From positions 1-16,940 of the forward strand of contig CAIPUJ010000044.1 in NCBI GenBank assembly GCA_903868205.1: DNA of 16,940 bases. The letters are read 5' to 3'. Numbering within the stretch: position 1 is the first letter of the stretch; every line of letters starts with the position of its first letter. Below the pieces are notes generated by a model that searched no databases, was not told the origin of the DNA, and was given only the letters and a program-made list of their open reading frames with translations. Made by a program: the position numbers and the translations under genes. Source of the DNA: an uncultured bacterium (GTDB lineage: Bacteria > Patescibacteriota > Minisyncoccia > Phycocordibacterales > GWA1-40-21). Shown piece after piece: positions 1 through 6,530 of this stretch.

Positions 1-108
1 AACAATCTAAGAAAATCAATGAGATTTTTAGAAAAATTTAGTTGGCTTCAGGAACGAAGTGACTTATAAATTTTTCGTATAAAAATAGAATATGATTTTC
101 TAGATTGT
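1..108. repeat. Long imperfect inverted repeat downstream of pth
   Basis: The segment folds on itself over almost its whole length. The outer arms (2-18 and 93-108) match except for one bulged base. Inner AT-rich arms follow (atttttagaaaaattta against ataaatttttcgtataaaaat). The apex has stem CTTC/GAAG with loop aggaac. It lies beyond the pth stop codon and contains no convincing gene. It could be a small palindromic element or a 3'-UTR structure of the pth transcript; the window edge prevents seeing whether it continues to the left. Confidence 0.5.
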
Positions 109-145
109 GTAACGCTTTAGAGAAGAAGGTGGGGCGAGCGAGCCT

Positions 146-742
146 CTATAAACTATTCACAAACCCCGTCGCAATACTTCTATCCTCTTTCAAAAGAATT
201 TCCAACCCTTCGCTTGCCTTCTTCATTATTTTTTTAATTTCAAGAACTTCATTTGGTTTAAATTTACCAAGAATAGCTTTCTCCACAGCCTCTTCTCCTT
301 GTGGTTTTTTTATCTTTCCACTTGCAGTACTATTTGATATACCGATTCTAAGTCTTATAAAACCTTCAGTCTTCACGGCTTTGATAATAGACTCTACTCC
401 TCTATGCCCTCCAGCGCTTTTGTTGAAAGACATCTTCATCTTTCCAAAAGGAATATCTAAATCATCGTGTACTACTACAAGAGTCTCTGCGGCCTTTTTT
501 GTTTTCACTAAAGATCTTACAGCATCACCACTCTTATTCATAAAAGTATTTGGCTTTATGAGTAAAACTGTATTTTTACCGACTTTGGACTTAGCCACCT
601 CAGATTTTATTTTTTTATCTTCTTTCCATTCCTTAATTCCTAAAAGTTTTGCAAGAGTATCCACTGCAATTCTTCCAGTGTTATGTCTCGTACCTTCATA
701 TTCTTGTCCTGGATTTCCAAGACCTACAATTATGTAATTCAT
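146..742 (-). CDS. pth: Peptidyl-tRNA hydrolase
   Basis: Hydrolyses the ester bond of peptidyl-tRNAs dropped from the ribosome, recycling tRNA in the cytoplasm. The protein is 198 aa, the normal Pth length. It starts with the family signature (GLGNPG, residues 7-12), has the catalytic His20 in TRHNTG, the NTFMN block ending at residue 69, and HDDLDIPFGK with Asp93. The usual GGHNGL reads GGHRGV here, so the Asn that family members carry at about position 114 is Arg; the codon is clear. The start at 742 is the only Met that keeps GLGNPG at its usual distance from the N-terminus. A TACAAT box (750-755, minus strand) ends 7 nt before the ATG and no SD is seen, so the mRNA may be nearly leaderless. 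It diverges from lepB. The 3' side runs into the 1-108 fold. Confidence 0.96.
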   Translation of the reverse strand: MNYIIVGLGNPGQEYEGTRHNTGRIAVDTLAKLLGIKEWKEDKKIKSEVAKSKVGKNTVLLIKPNTFMNKSGDAVRSLVKTKKAAETLVVVHDDLDIPFGKMKMSFNKSAGGHRGVESIIKAVKTEGFIRLRIGISNSTASGKIKKPQGEEAVEKAILGKFKPNEVLEIKKIMKKASEGLEILLKEDRSIATGFVNSL

Positions 743-810
743 ATTATCTATTGTATTACAAAATAATTATAAGCAAAAATGCTTTTTTAAAATACGAAAT
801 ATCTTTTTGC

Positions 811-839
811 TTGTGTCAAACGAATTATTGTAATAGAAT
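811..839 (+). promoter_or_regulatory. Candidate lepB promoter
   Basis: TTGTGT (811-816), a 17-nt spacer and TAGAAT (834-839). The -10 box ends 9 nt before the lepB ATG, so a start site about 7 nt downstream would leave only 2-3 nt of leader. No SD is present, which fits leaderless translation. Confidence 0.5.
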
Positions 840-848
840 AAAGCACAA

Positions 849-1451
849 ATGGAACAAACAAAAAGTCTAATTAAGGAAGTTTTAAGCGTTGTAATAATCT
901 CACTTATAGTAGTTATTCCAATACGTATGTATATAGCCCAACCGTTCGTAGTTTCAGGGCAATCTATGGACAAGACCCTTGCTGATGGCAATTATCTTAT
1001 AATAGACGAGGTTTCTTATAGACTTCAAGGACCACAAAGAGGAGATGTTATCGTCTTCAGGGTTCCAGAGGAAGCTCTCGCCCTATCAAATTATAGTTTA
1101 GATAAAAAAATGTTTTTTATTAAAAGGATAATCGGCTTACCAGGAGAAACAGTAGAGATAAATGGTGACAGTGTGAAAATATTTAATGAAAAAAATCCAA
1201 AAGGTGTAGTGCTAAACGAACCTTACGCCTTTGTAGATAAACTTTCACCATATTTTAAAGATATTAAAAAAACAATCATACTAAAAAATGATGAGTATTT
1301 TGTACTGGGAGACAATAGACACAATAGTTCTGATTCTCGTTTCTGGGGTCCGCTTAAAAAAGAAAATATAAAGGGAAAAACTTTCTTAAGACTCTGGCCT
1401 TTTAACAAAATATCAGTGGCACCAGGAGACTACAATAATTATCAATTTTAA
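849..1451 (+). CDS. lepB: Signal peptidase I
   Basis: Membrane-bound serine protease that removes signal peptides from secreted proteins on the outer face of the cytoplasmic membrane. It is 200 aa. Residues 9-25 form one hydrophobic anchor, followed by the catalytic Ser39 in SGQSM. The general base Lys92 lies in FIKRIIGLPGE, and the GDNRHNSSDSR box spans 154-164, the standard S26A order. A single N-terminal transmembrane segment and short length resemble Gram-positive type enzymes rather than E. coli LepB with two. It heads a run with the HisRS-like gene, which begins 14 nt after its stop. ATG at 849 is chosen because it puts a short charged stretch before the anchor and follows a promoter-like sequence directly. 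Confidence 0.95.
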   Translation: MEQTKSLIKEVLSVVIISLIVVIPIRMYIAQPFVVSGQSMDKTLADGNYLIIDEVSYRLQGPQRGDVIVFRVPEEALALSNYSLDKKMFFIKRIIGLPGETVEINGDSVKIFNEKNPKGVVLNEPYAFVDKLSPYFKDIKKTIILKNDEYFVLGDNRHNSSDSRFWGPLKKENIKGKTFLRLWPFNKISVAPGDYNNYQF

Positions 1452-1465
1452 TTTAAATTACAGCA

Positions 1466-2704
1466 ATGAATAAAAACACAAAGAAAACAAAGAGTTATAA
1501 TGTTCCGGTGAAAGAAAAAAAAATAAAAACCGCTAAAGAATCTCCATTTGTAAACTTTTTACCAATAAATAAAGCTGTGGAGTCGGCTATTTATTATGGT
1601 TTTACACCAATAAAAGCACCGATACCAAACAAAGATGATATAAAAAAGGCTTTGTCTCTAAAAGAGGCTTGGGCAAGAAATGGTACAAAAACATCTTGGG
1701 TATTTTCTAAAGATTTTTCTGACGAAAGAGCTGCTGTACTTAGAGAATATTATGAGAAAGGTATGAATTCCCTACCTCAACCGATAATGCTTGTCTATGA
1801 GAGCGATTCAAAAACAGAAAGAAACAAAAATTCTTTTAATCTTGAAATTCTTGGTAATGCAAAAAGTATTACTGAAGCACTTCTCATAAAAACAGCTACA
1901 GCAATACTTTCTGAAAATGGGTATAAAAATATCCTTATAGAAGTAAACAGCATAGGAGACAAAGAATCTTCAAATAAATTCTGTAGAGACTTGACCAATT
2001 CTTATAAAAAGAATTTGAATAATGTTTGTGCTAAATGCAGACAAAATTTCAAAAGAGATCCATTCTATGTGCTTGGATGTGAAGCGGAAGATTGTCAGAA
2101 AATAAAAGAAGGTGCACCAACATCTATAAGCTGTCTTTCAGACTCAAGCAGAGAACATTTCAAAGAAGTTCTAGAATATATAGAAATAATGGGTATTCCA
2201 TATAAAATAAATAGCTGTTTGGTATCAGACAAAAGATATTGCTCTCAAACAATTTTTGAAATAAAAAATGCCGATAATGACAAAGAAACTCTTGCGATTG
2301 GTTTCAGATATGATGGACTTTCACATAAACTTGGTAATAAAAAAGATGTTCCAGGAATGGGAATGAAAATTTTTACAAAAAAGAAAGGCGCAGAAAAAAT
2401 GATTTCAAAACTTGCTAAACCAATCGCCTTTTTCATACAACTTGGTGATGATGCAAAACACAAAAGCTTAGAAGTATTAGAATCATTGAGAAAGGAGGGT
2501 GTTTATATATACCACATGCTTGGTAGAGATAAATTTGGTAGCCAATTCTCTCTAGTAGAAAAATCAAAGGTTCCATACGTGATAATAATGGGTAAAAAAG
2601 AATCTTTAGAAAATTCTGTGATGATAAGAGAAAACCTTACAAGAAACCAAGAGACTATTCAGATACCAGAAATACCCAAATATTTAAAGAAAATCAAAAG
2701 GTAA
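1466..2704 (+). CDS. HisRS-like protein with degenerate class II catalytic site
   Basis: 412 aa with the histidyl-tRNA synthetase layout. The N-terminus is lysine-rich (1-25). A class II core spans about 30-310, including LIEVNSIGDKESSNKF, SDSSREHF and GFRYDGLSHKLG. A C-terminal anticodon-binding-type domain covers about 318-400. Cysteines at 188, 191, 205 and 210 fall where many HisRS proteins have a Cys-containing insertion. Key catalytic positions are missing. The motif 2 FRHERP block reads LVYESD, so the ATP-binding Arg is lost. LVRGLDYY reads LVSDKRYC, losing the histidine-site Arg. Motif 3 lacks the GxERL Arg. It therefore probably does not aminoacylate and is better seen as a HisRS/HisZ-type paralog with a binding or regulatory role. 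HisZ is possible, but no his operon is visible. Family membership is fairly sure; function is unknown. Confidence 0.75.
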   Translation: MNKNTKKTKSYNVPVKEKKIKTAKESPFVNFLPINKAVESAIYYGFTPIKAPIPNKDDIKKALSLKEAWARNGTKTSWVFSKDFSDERAAVLREYYEKGMNSLPQPIMLVYESDSKTERNKNSFNLEILGNAKSITEALLIKTATAILSENGYKNILIEVNSIGDKESSNKFCRDLTNSYKKNLNNVCAKCRQNFKRDPFYVLGCEAEDCQKIKEGAPTSISCLSDSSREHFKEVLEYIEIMGIPYKINSCLVSDKRYCSQTIFEIKNADNDKETLAIGFRYDGLSHKLGNKKDVPGMGMKIFTKKKGAEKMISKLAKPIAFFIQLGDDAKHKSLEVLESLRKEGVYIYHMLGRDKFGSQFSLVEKSKVPYVIIMGKKESLENSVMIRENLTRNQETIQIPEIPKYLKKIKR

Positions 2705-2719
2705 TGAAGATACAACCTG

Positions 2720-2748
2720 TTGCATTTTGTTAAACAAAATGTTATTAT
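2720..2748 (+). promoter_or_regulatory. Candidate rpsU promoter with palindromic spacer
   Basis: TTGCAT (2720-2725), 17 nt, TATTAT (2743-2748); the -10 ends 10 nt before the chosen rpsU ATG. The spacer holds a perfect 8-bp inverted repeat, CATTTTGT-taa-ACAAAATG (2723-2741). This may be an operator, or a weak hairpin closing the lepB transcript. The -35 match is poor. Confidence 0.35.
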
Positions 2749-2758
2749 CTCGAAACAT

Positions 2759-3004
2759 ATGGCAATCAATATAGATGTAGAAAAAAATAGTGGAGAAAAC
2801 AATGTAAACTTACTTAGAAGATTCACTAAGAAAGTACAGGGTTCTGGTATATTACCTAGAGTAAGATCTATCAGATACGCAAGCAGAAAGCTTTCTTCCT
2901 ACAAAACAAAGATGAAAACTCTTGAAGGTATCAGAAGAAGAGCCGACAGAGAAGAGCTTATAAAGTTAGGTAAAATCGTAGAAAACGCACCTAGAAAAAA
3001 ATAA
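2759..3004 (+). CDS. rpsU: Small ribosomal subunit protein bS21
   Basis: bS21 binds the 30S subunit near the 3' end of 16S rRNA and helps initiation. The product is 81 aa and very basic, with the family core NLLRRFTKKVQGSGILPRVR followed by an Arg/Lys-rich helical tail, as in other bS21 proteins. The ATG at 2759 is preferred over one at 2720, because the extra 13 residues do not resemble bS21 and overlap a palindrome and promoter-like sequence. No SD precedes the start. The stop codon touches the GTG of ybeY directly, so the two genes are probably translated from one mRNA. Confidence 0.85.
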   Translation: MAINIDVEKNSGENNVNLLRRFTKKVQGSGILPRVRSIRYASRKLSSYKTKMKTLEGIRRRADREELIKLGKIVENAPRKK

Positions 3005-3394
3005 GTGTCTAAAAACGAAAACTTTACAATAATAAACAAAACAAATGGCAAGCTTCCACGCTTGCCATTTGCTGATATAAAAAACCATATACTAGGCGAC
3101 AACTATTCCCTTTCTTTAGTAATTGTAGGTGCGAAAGAAATACATAAACTAAATAAAGAATACAGAAAAGTAGATAGCCCTACAGATATACTAAGTTTTG
3201 AGGTAGATAAAGAACTTGGAGAAATGTTTATTTGCCTACCAAAAGCCAAAGAAAAAGCTATTTCATTTGAAAGAACTTACAATAATTTTCTTTCCTTCCT
3301 TTTCATACACGGATGTGTACATCTGCTAGGCTTTGACCATGGAACAAAGATGGAAAAACTAGAAGAAAAATACAGAAAAAATTTTAAAATTTAA
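3005..3394 (+). CDS. ybeY: Endoribonuclease YbeY
   Basis: Zinc-dependent endoribonuclease involved in rRNA 3'-end maturation and ribosome quality control. The 129-aa protein has the UPF0054 motifs: NKEYRKVDSPTDILSFE (residues 50-66) and the metal-binding H102-x3-H106-x5-H112 in HGCVHLLGFDHG. It starts with GTG immediately after the rpsU stop, so initiation is probably coupled to rpsU translation; this start gives the normal YbeY N-terminal length. A perfect 12-bp hairpin lies inside the first codons (3042-3071). Its position next to bS21 puts two 30S-related functions in one transcript. Confidence 0.92.
   Translation: MSKNENFTIINKTNGKLPRLPFADIKNHILGDNYSLSLVIVGAKEIHKLNKEYRKVDSPTDILSFEVDKELGEMFICLPKAKEKAISFERTYNNFLSFLFIHGCVHLLGFDHGTKMEKLEEKYRKNFKI
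3042..3071 (+). repeat. Perfect 12-bp hairpin inside ybeY
   Basis: CAAATGGCAAGC (3042-3053), loop ttccac, GCTTGCCATTTG (3060-3071), fully complementary. It starts 37 nt into the ybeY frame and encodes part of its N-terminus. There is no T-run afterwards, so it is not a standard terminator. It could slow or gate ribosomes, or be a cleavage site separating rpsU from ybeY mRNA. Confidence 0.7.
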
Positions 3395-3441
3395 AAGACT
3401 ATTTCTCCACAGAAAAGTTGCTCGTAAAAAATTAATTACTT

Positions 3442-3450
3442 TGGTATAAT
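3442..3450 (+). promoter_or_regulatory. Extended -10 promoter of ftsA
   Basis: TGG-TATAAT matches the extended -10 form (TGnTATAAT). It sits 38 nt before the ftsA start; no good -35 hexamer is seen at 17 nt, which extended -10 promoters can do without. Confidence 0.5.
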
Positions 3451-3488
3451 TTATAGGTAAAAATAGTTGCCTAATATTTTATTATCAA

Positions 3489-4676
3489 ATGTCACAAAAA
3501 ATATCAGTAGGAATAGATATCGGTACATACCAAATCAAGGTTGTTGTTGCTGAAAATGTAAAATCAGAAGACAGAACAATCAATACAAACATTATCGGCA
3601 CTGGTTTTGCTGAATCAAAGGGTTTGAGACATGGATATATTTTGAACACATCTGATGTAGAAAGATGTTTAAATATTGCTATTGGACAAGCAGAAAAAGC
3701 TTCTAAAATAAAAATCAAAAAGGCCTATATATCTATCGGCGGTATTGGACTATCTGGAATAGTTTCAAAAGGTTCTGTTATGATTTCAAAAGCTGATAAT
3801 GAAATTACAGAAATGGATGTTAAAAATGTTTTAACTGAAGCAGAGGAAGAGATATCTCAGAGTATCATGGCAAACAAAAGGATTATTCACTCTATACCAG
3901 TTTCATATAAAATAGACGGCCAAATAATAATGGGCAGACCAGCAGGAATGCATGGTACAAGACTCGAAGTAAAGGCTCTTTTTGTGGCTTGTTTGGAACA
4001 ACATTTGAATGACACAATAAAAGCTGTAGAAAATGTTGGAGTAGAAGTAATCGACGTGATGGCTTCCCCACTCGCTGCAAGCTTGGTTAACTTAAATAAA
4101 ACACAAAAGATTGCCGGCTGTGTACTTGCAAACATTGGTTCAGAAACTGTTTCTCTAGTTGTGTTTGAAAACAACACTCCTATATCTCTAGAAGTCTTCC
4201 CTATAGGAGGATCTGATATTACAAATGATATTGCTCTTGGTTTTAGAATCCCTATAGAAGAAGCAGAAAATGTAAAAATGAGAAAAACAGATTCTGATGG
4301 ACAGTATCCAAAAAAGAAATTAGAAGAAATTATTCTAGCTCGTCTTTCTGATATTTTTGATTTAATAGAGGCTCACCTAAAGAAAATGGGCAGAAGTGGA
4401 CTCTTACCTGCAGGGATTGTACTTACTGGTGGAGGCTCTAGTCTTGAAACAATAGAAGATATAGCAAAAGCATCTCTTAAACTTCCTTCTAAAATTGCTT
4501 CAATAAATTTAGTATCAAATATAAAAAACAGTAAAACTATGGATTCTTCTTGGTCTGTATCATACGGCCTAGCAGTATGGGGAATAAATAATGGAGATGA
4601 TATTCCAAATGGAATTAAGATTCCTACAGACAAAACTAAAAAACTTTTTGGTTGGTTTAAACAGTTTTTACCATAA
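3489..4676 (+). CDS. ftsA: Cell division protein FtsA
   Basis: Actin-like ATPase that tethers FtsZ filaments to the membrane and recruits later division proteins. It is 395 aa. The phosphate 1 loop (SVGIDIGTYQIK, 6-17), an SHS2/1C domain at about 85-165, phosphate 2 (CVLANIGSETVSLVVF, 211-226) and the adenosine motif GIVLTGGGSS (309-318) are in canonical order. The last residues (KKLFGWFKQFLP) form the amphipathic membrane-targeting helix expected at the C-terminus, so the gene is complete. Upstream is an extended -10 box and no SD. Unlike most bacteria, ftsZ does not follow directly: hairpins and an opposing orphan gene lie between, so the two division genes are transcribed separately. Confidence 0.96.
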   Translation: MSQKISVGIDIGTYQIKVVVAENVKSEDRTINTNIIGTGFAESKGLRHGYILNTSDVERCLNIAIGQAEKASKIKIKKAYISIGGIGLSGIVSKGSVMISKADNEITEMDVKNVLTEAEEEISQSIMANKRIIHSIPVSYKIDGQIIMGRPAGMHGTRLEVKALFVACLEQHLNDTIKAVENVGVEVIDVMASPLAASLVNLNKTQKIAGCVLANIGSETVSLVVFENNTPISLEVFPIGGSDITNDIALGFRIPIEEAENVKMRKTDSDGQYPKKKLEEIILARLSDIFDLIEAHLKKMGRSGLLPAGIVLTGGGSSLETIEDIAKASLKLPSKIASINLVSNIKNSKTMDSSWSVSYGLAVWGINNGDDIPNGIKIPTDKTKKLFGWFKQFLP

Positions 4677-4686
4677 AGGCTCACTC

Positions 4687-4779
4687 GGGTATTCAATTTT
4701 GGGACCCGCATAATTTTCTGCTGAAAATTTGCTCAAGACTCAGGCCGTCGCCTTCCGTAGTTCCCAAAATTTAATACCC
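4687..4779. repeat. Two-level inverted repeat after ftsA
   Basis: The outer arms GGGTATTCAATTTTGGGA (4687-4704) and 4761-4779 pair with one mismatch across about 56 nt. The interior contains its own 7-bp hairpin, AATTTTC-tgct-GAAAATT (4712-4729). No ORF is supported here. It resembles a small palindromic extragenic element rather than a simple terminator, since no T-run follows. Confidence 0.5.
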
Positions 4780-4801
4780 TCGCTCGCTTACGGCAGAGCA
4801 G

Positions 4802-4855
4802 AAAAAGTCAGAGGTCTCTCCTCGGCATTTTGTGAGGTGAGACCTCGGACTTTTT
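4802..4855 (+). terminator. Strong intrinsic terminator of ftsA
   Basis: 22-nt arms (4802-4823 and 4834-4855) pair with two mismatches around a 10-nt loop. The stem core is GAGGTCTC/GAGACCTC and the 3' arm ends in a run of T; the 5' A-run makes it work on both strands. Confidence 0.8.
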
Positions 4856-4875
4856 AATTCTATATTTTTGAAAAA

Positions 4876-4908
4876 GAAAACCGCGTCGTAAAAACGACGC
4901 GGTGTTTT
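4876..4908 (-). terminator. Intrinsic terminator of the 4914-5210 gene
   Basis: ACCGCGTCG-taaaaa-CGACGCGGT, a perfect 9-bp GC-rich stem, with TTTTC following on the minus strand. It lies 5 nt beyond the stop of the opposing orphan gene. Confidence 0.85.
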
Positions 4909-4913
4909 CAATT

Positions 4914-5210
4914 TCAGAGAGAATATCGAGTCCAATCACAACCGACGATACAAGCCAATCGAAATTTCTTCCTTGAAATTCTGCCTGGTTTTACAAGATA
5001 AGCAGATGTTTCATTCCCCTCAACCATCGTTATTGGTTTTTTGACATAAACCAATTCCTTAGATTTTCTATCTGCAGTAGTCCCGTCTAGGGTGATGCAA
5101 ACAGAAAGCGATTCACCAACACAAGGATGTCTAGAAAGCTCCACTGTTTTTTGTAAACAATATCTTTCCCCTAATGACCAAATATGTAATTTTAGTTGAA
5201 CCTTAACCAT
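4914..5210 (-). CDS. Hypothetical protein, orphan gene between ftsA and ftsZ
   Basis: 98 aa, not recognised. The sequence alternates charged and hydrophobic residues in a way that suggests beta structure (VKVQLKLHIW, ESLSVCITLDG, KELVYVKKPITMV). It has five cysteines (18, 30, 38, 87, 91), the last two as CIVGC. There is no signal peptide or membrane segment, so it is probably cytoplasmic. ATG at 5210 is chosen because GAGGTGGAGG stands just before it; a GTG at 5222 in the same frame is possible. It is a complete single-gene unit, with a TTGACT/TAGATT promoter upstream and a terminator right after the stop. It lies on the strand opposite its core neighbours and appears more GC-rich than they are. 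The signals argue that it is a real gene. Confidence 0.65.
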   Translation of the reverse strand: MVKVQLKLHIWSLGERYCLQKTVELSRHPCVGESLSVCITLDGTTADRKSKELVYVKKPITMVEGNETSAYLVKPGRISRKKFRLACIVGCDWTRYSL

Positions 5211-5233
5211 CCTCCACCTCACTTTCTTTCATT

Positions 5234-5262
5234 AATCTATAACGTCAGCCCCCTAAAGTCAA
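5234..5262 (-). promoter_or_regulatory. Sigma-70-type promoter of the 4914-5210 gene
   Basis: On the minus strand: TTGACT (5257-5262), 17-nt spacer, TAGATT (5234-5239). Start of transcription is expected near 5227, giving a leader of about 17 nt that contains the GAGGTGGAGG ribosome-binding stretch. Confidence 0.65.
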
Positions 5263-5286
5263 CTCTTTTCTTTTTCTCCTCTATTC

Positions 5287-5295
5287 TGATATTAT
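5287..5295 (+). promoter_or_regulatory. Candidate extended -10 promoter of ftsZ
   Basis: TGA-TATTAT, an extended -10 form, about 73 nt before the ftsZ ATG and back to back with the orphan's promoter. A second option is TTGAGA (5310-5315), 17 nt, TAGCTT, closer to the gene. I cannot choose between them from sequence. Confidence 0.3.
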
Positions 5296-5368
5296 AGAGT
5301 AAAGAAATTTGAGAATTATTAGTTATTAATTTAGCTTAAGGGTTATCCCCAAGCAGCCAATTTTAGAT

Positions 5369-6529
5369 ATGCCACAAATAAAACCAGATGTAGAAGCTTT
5401 CGCTAGAATAAAAGTCCTCGGTATTGGAGGTTCAGGAAAAAATGCAGTCAATCACATGATCAACTCAAAAGTTAAAGGGGTTGAGTTTATTGCTATAAAC
5501 ACAGATGCGCAAGACTTACATCATTCTCTAGCAAGCAAAAAAATTCATATTGGAAAAAACCTCACAAAAGGTTTGGGTACTGGTATGAATCCAGAACTTG
5601 GTAAAAGGGCTGCTGAAGAAACTAAAGAAGAAATCCAAGAAGCTCTCAAAGGTGCTGACATGGTATTCGTGGCTGGAGGTGAAGGTGGTGGTACTTTCAC
5701 TGGTGCTGCTCCTCTTATTGCTAAAACTGCAAAAGAACTTGGTATTCTTACAATAGCTGTTGTTACAAAACCTTTCACATTTGAAGGACTACAAAGAAAC
5801 AAAGTTGCAGAACAAGGTATCGAAGAATTAAGAAAATGCGTAGATGCAATTATTGTTGTACCAAACGACAGACTTATGGCCATGGTAACAAGAGAGACTA
5901 CAGCAAAATCAGCTTTTGCAATTTGTGATGATATCCTAAGACAAGCAGTTGAAGGTATTTCAGATTTGATTACAACTCCAGGAACAATCAACATAGACTT
6001 CGCAGATATTAAAGCAGTTATCGAAAATGCTGGTTCAGCTCTTATGGGCGTTGGTACAGCTTCAGGAGAAAAGAGAGCGGAAGAAGCTGCGAAGATGGCT
6101 ATCAATTCCCCACTTCTCGAAGTTTCAATCAACGGTGCAAAAGGTGTACTCTTCTCTATTGCTGGTGGTGACGATCTTACACTCTTTGAAATCCAAGATG
6201 CAGCTAAAGTTATTACAGAATCAATTGATCCAAGTGCAAAAGTTATCTTTGGAACAGTTCATAGCGATAAGCTAAAGAAAAACGAAGTTCAAATTACGGT
6301 TATCGCTTCTGGCTTCTCAGATATGCCTACAAAGAAATCTTTATTTCATTCAGTAATTACTCCTAAAGAAGAAGAGAAAGATGACAAGAAAGGTGGAAAG
6401 ATATTTGGTTCAACTCCAGAAAAAGAAGTCCAACCAGAAAAACAAGCGGAACCTAAAAAAGAAACAATAGAAGATGAGGATGATTGGGGTGCAGTGCCAG
6501 CTTTCTTAAGAAGATCTAAAATCAAGTAG
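5369..6529 (+). CDS. ftsZ: Cell division protein FtsZ
   Basis: Tubulin-like GTPase that polymerises into the Z-ring at midcell. It is 386 aa. The N-terminal nucleotide fold has IKVLGIGGSGKNAVNHM (14-30) and NTDAQDL (44-50). The tubulin signature is at 106-112. The T7 synergy loop is NIDFADIK (208-215), which supplies the acidic residues for hydrolysis. A charged linker spans about 332-370. The C-terminal peptide DDWGAVPAFLRR (371-382) is the FtsA-binding tail. The signature reads GGGTFTG where nearly all bacterial FtsZ have GGGTGTG, with Phe110 in place of Gly. No SD is seen. The stop is directly followed by the IVS-like unit starting at 6531. Confidence 0.96.
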   Translation: MPQIKPDVEAFARIKVLGIGGSGKNAVNHMINSKVKGVEFIAINTDAQDLHHSLASKKIHIGKNLTKGLGTGMNPELGKRAAEETKEEIQEALKGADMVFVAGGEGGGTFTGAAPLIAKTAKELGILTIAVVTKPFTFEGLQRNKVAEQGIEELRKCVDAIIVVPNDRLMAMVTRETTAKSAFAICDDILRQAVEGISDLITTPGTINIDFADIKAVIENAGSALMGVGTASGEKRAEEAAKMAINSPLLEVSINGAKGVLFSIAGGDDLTLFEIQDAAKVITESIDPSAKVIFGTVHSDKLKKNEVQITVIASGFSDMPTKKSLFHSVITPKEEEKDDKKGGKIFGSTPEKEVQPEKQAEPKKETIEDEDDWGAVPAFLRRSKIK

Positions 6530-6530
6530 C

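Noticed and set aside
105..737. Long open frame on the plus strand over pth
   Set aside because: Shadow of pth; the minus-strand protein carries all family motifs and the plus-strand product is low-complexity and hydrophobic.
2720..2758. N-terminal extension of bS21 from an earlier ATG
   Set aside because: The 13 residues do not resemble bS21 and the DNA is better explained as a promoter with a palindrome.
5343..5351. TTATCCCCA before ftsZ, one base from a DnaA box
   Set aside because: Single copy, and a few such near-matches are expected by chance in 17 kb; there is no cluster or AT-rich unwinding region that would suggest an origin.
5545..6132. 195-codon open frame antisense to ftsZ
   Set aside because: Alanine/serine/isoleucine-rich mirror of FtsZ codons, with no start signals.
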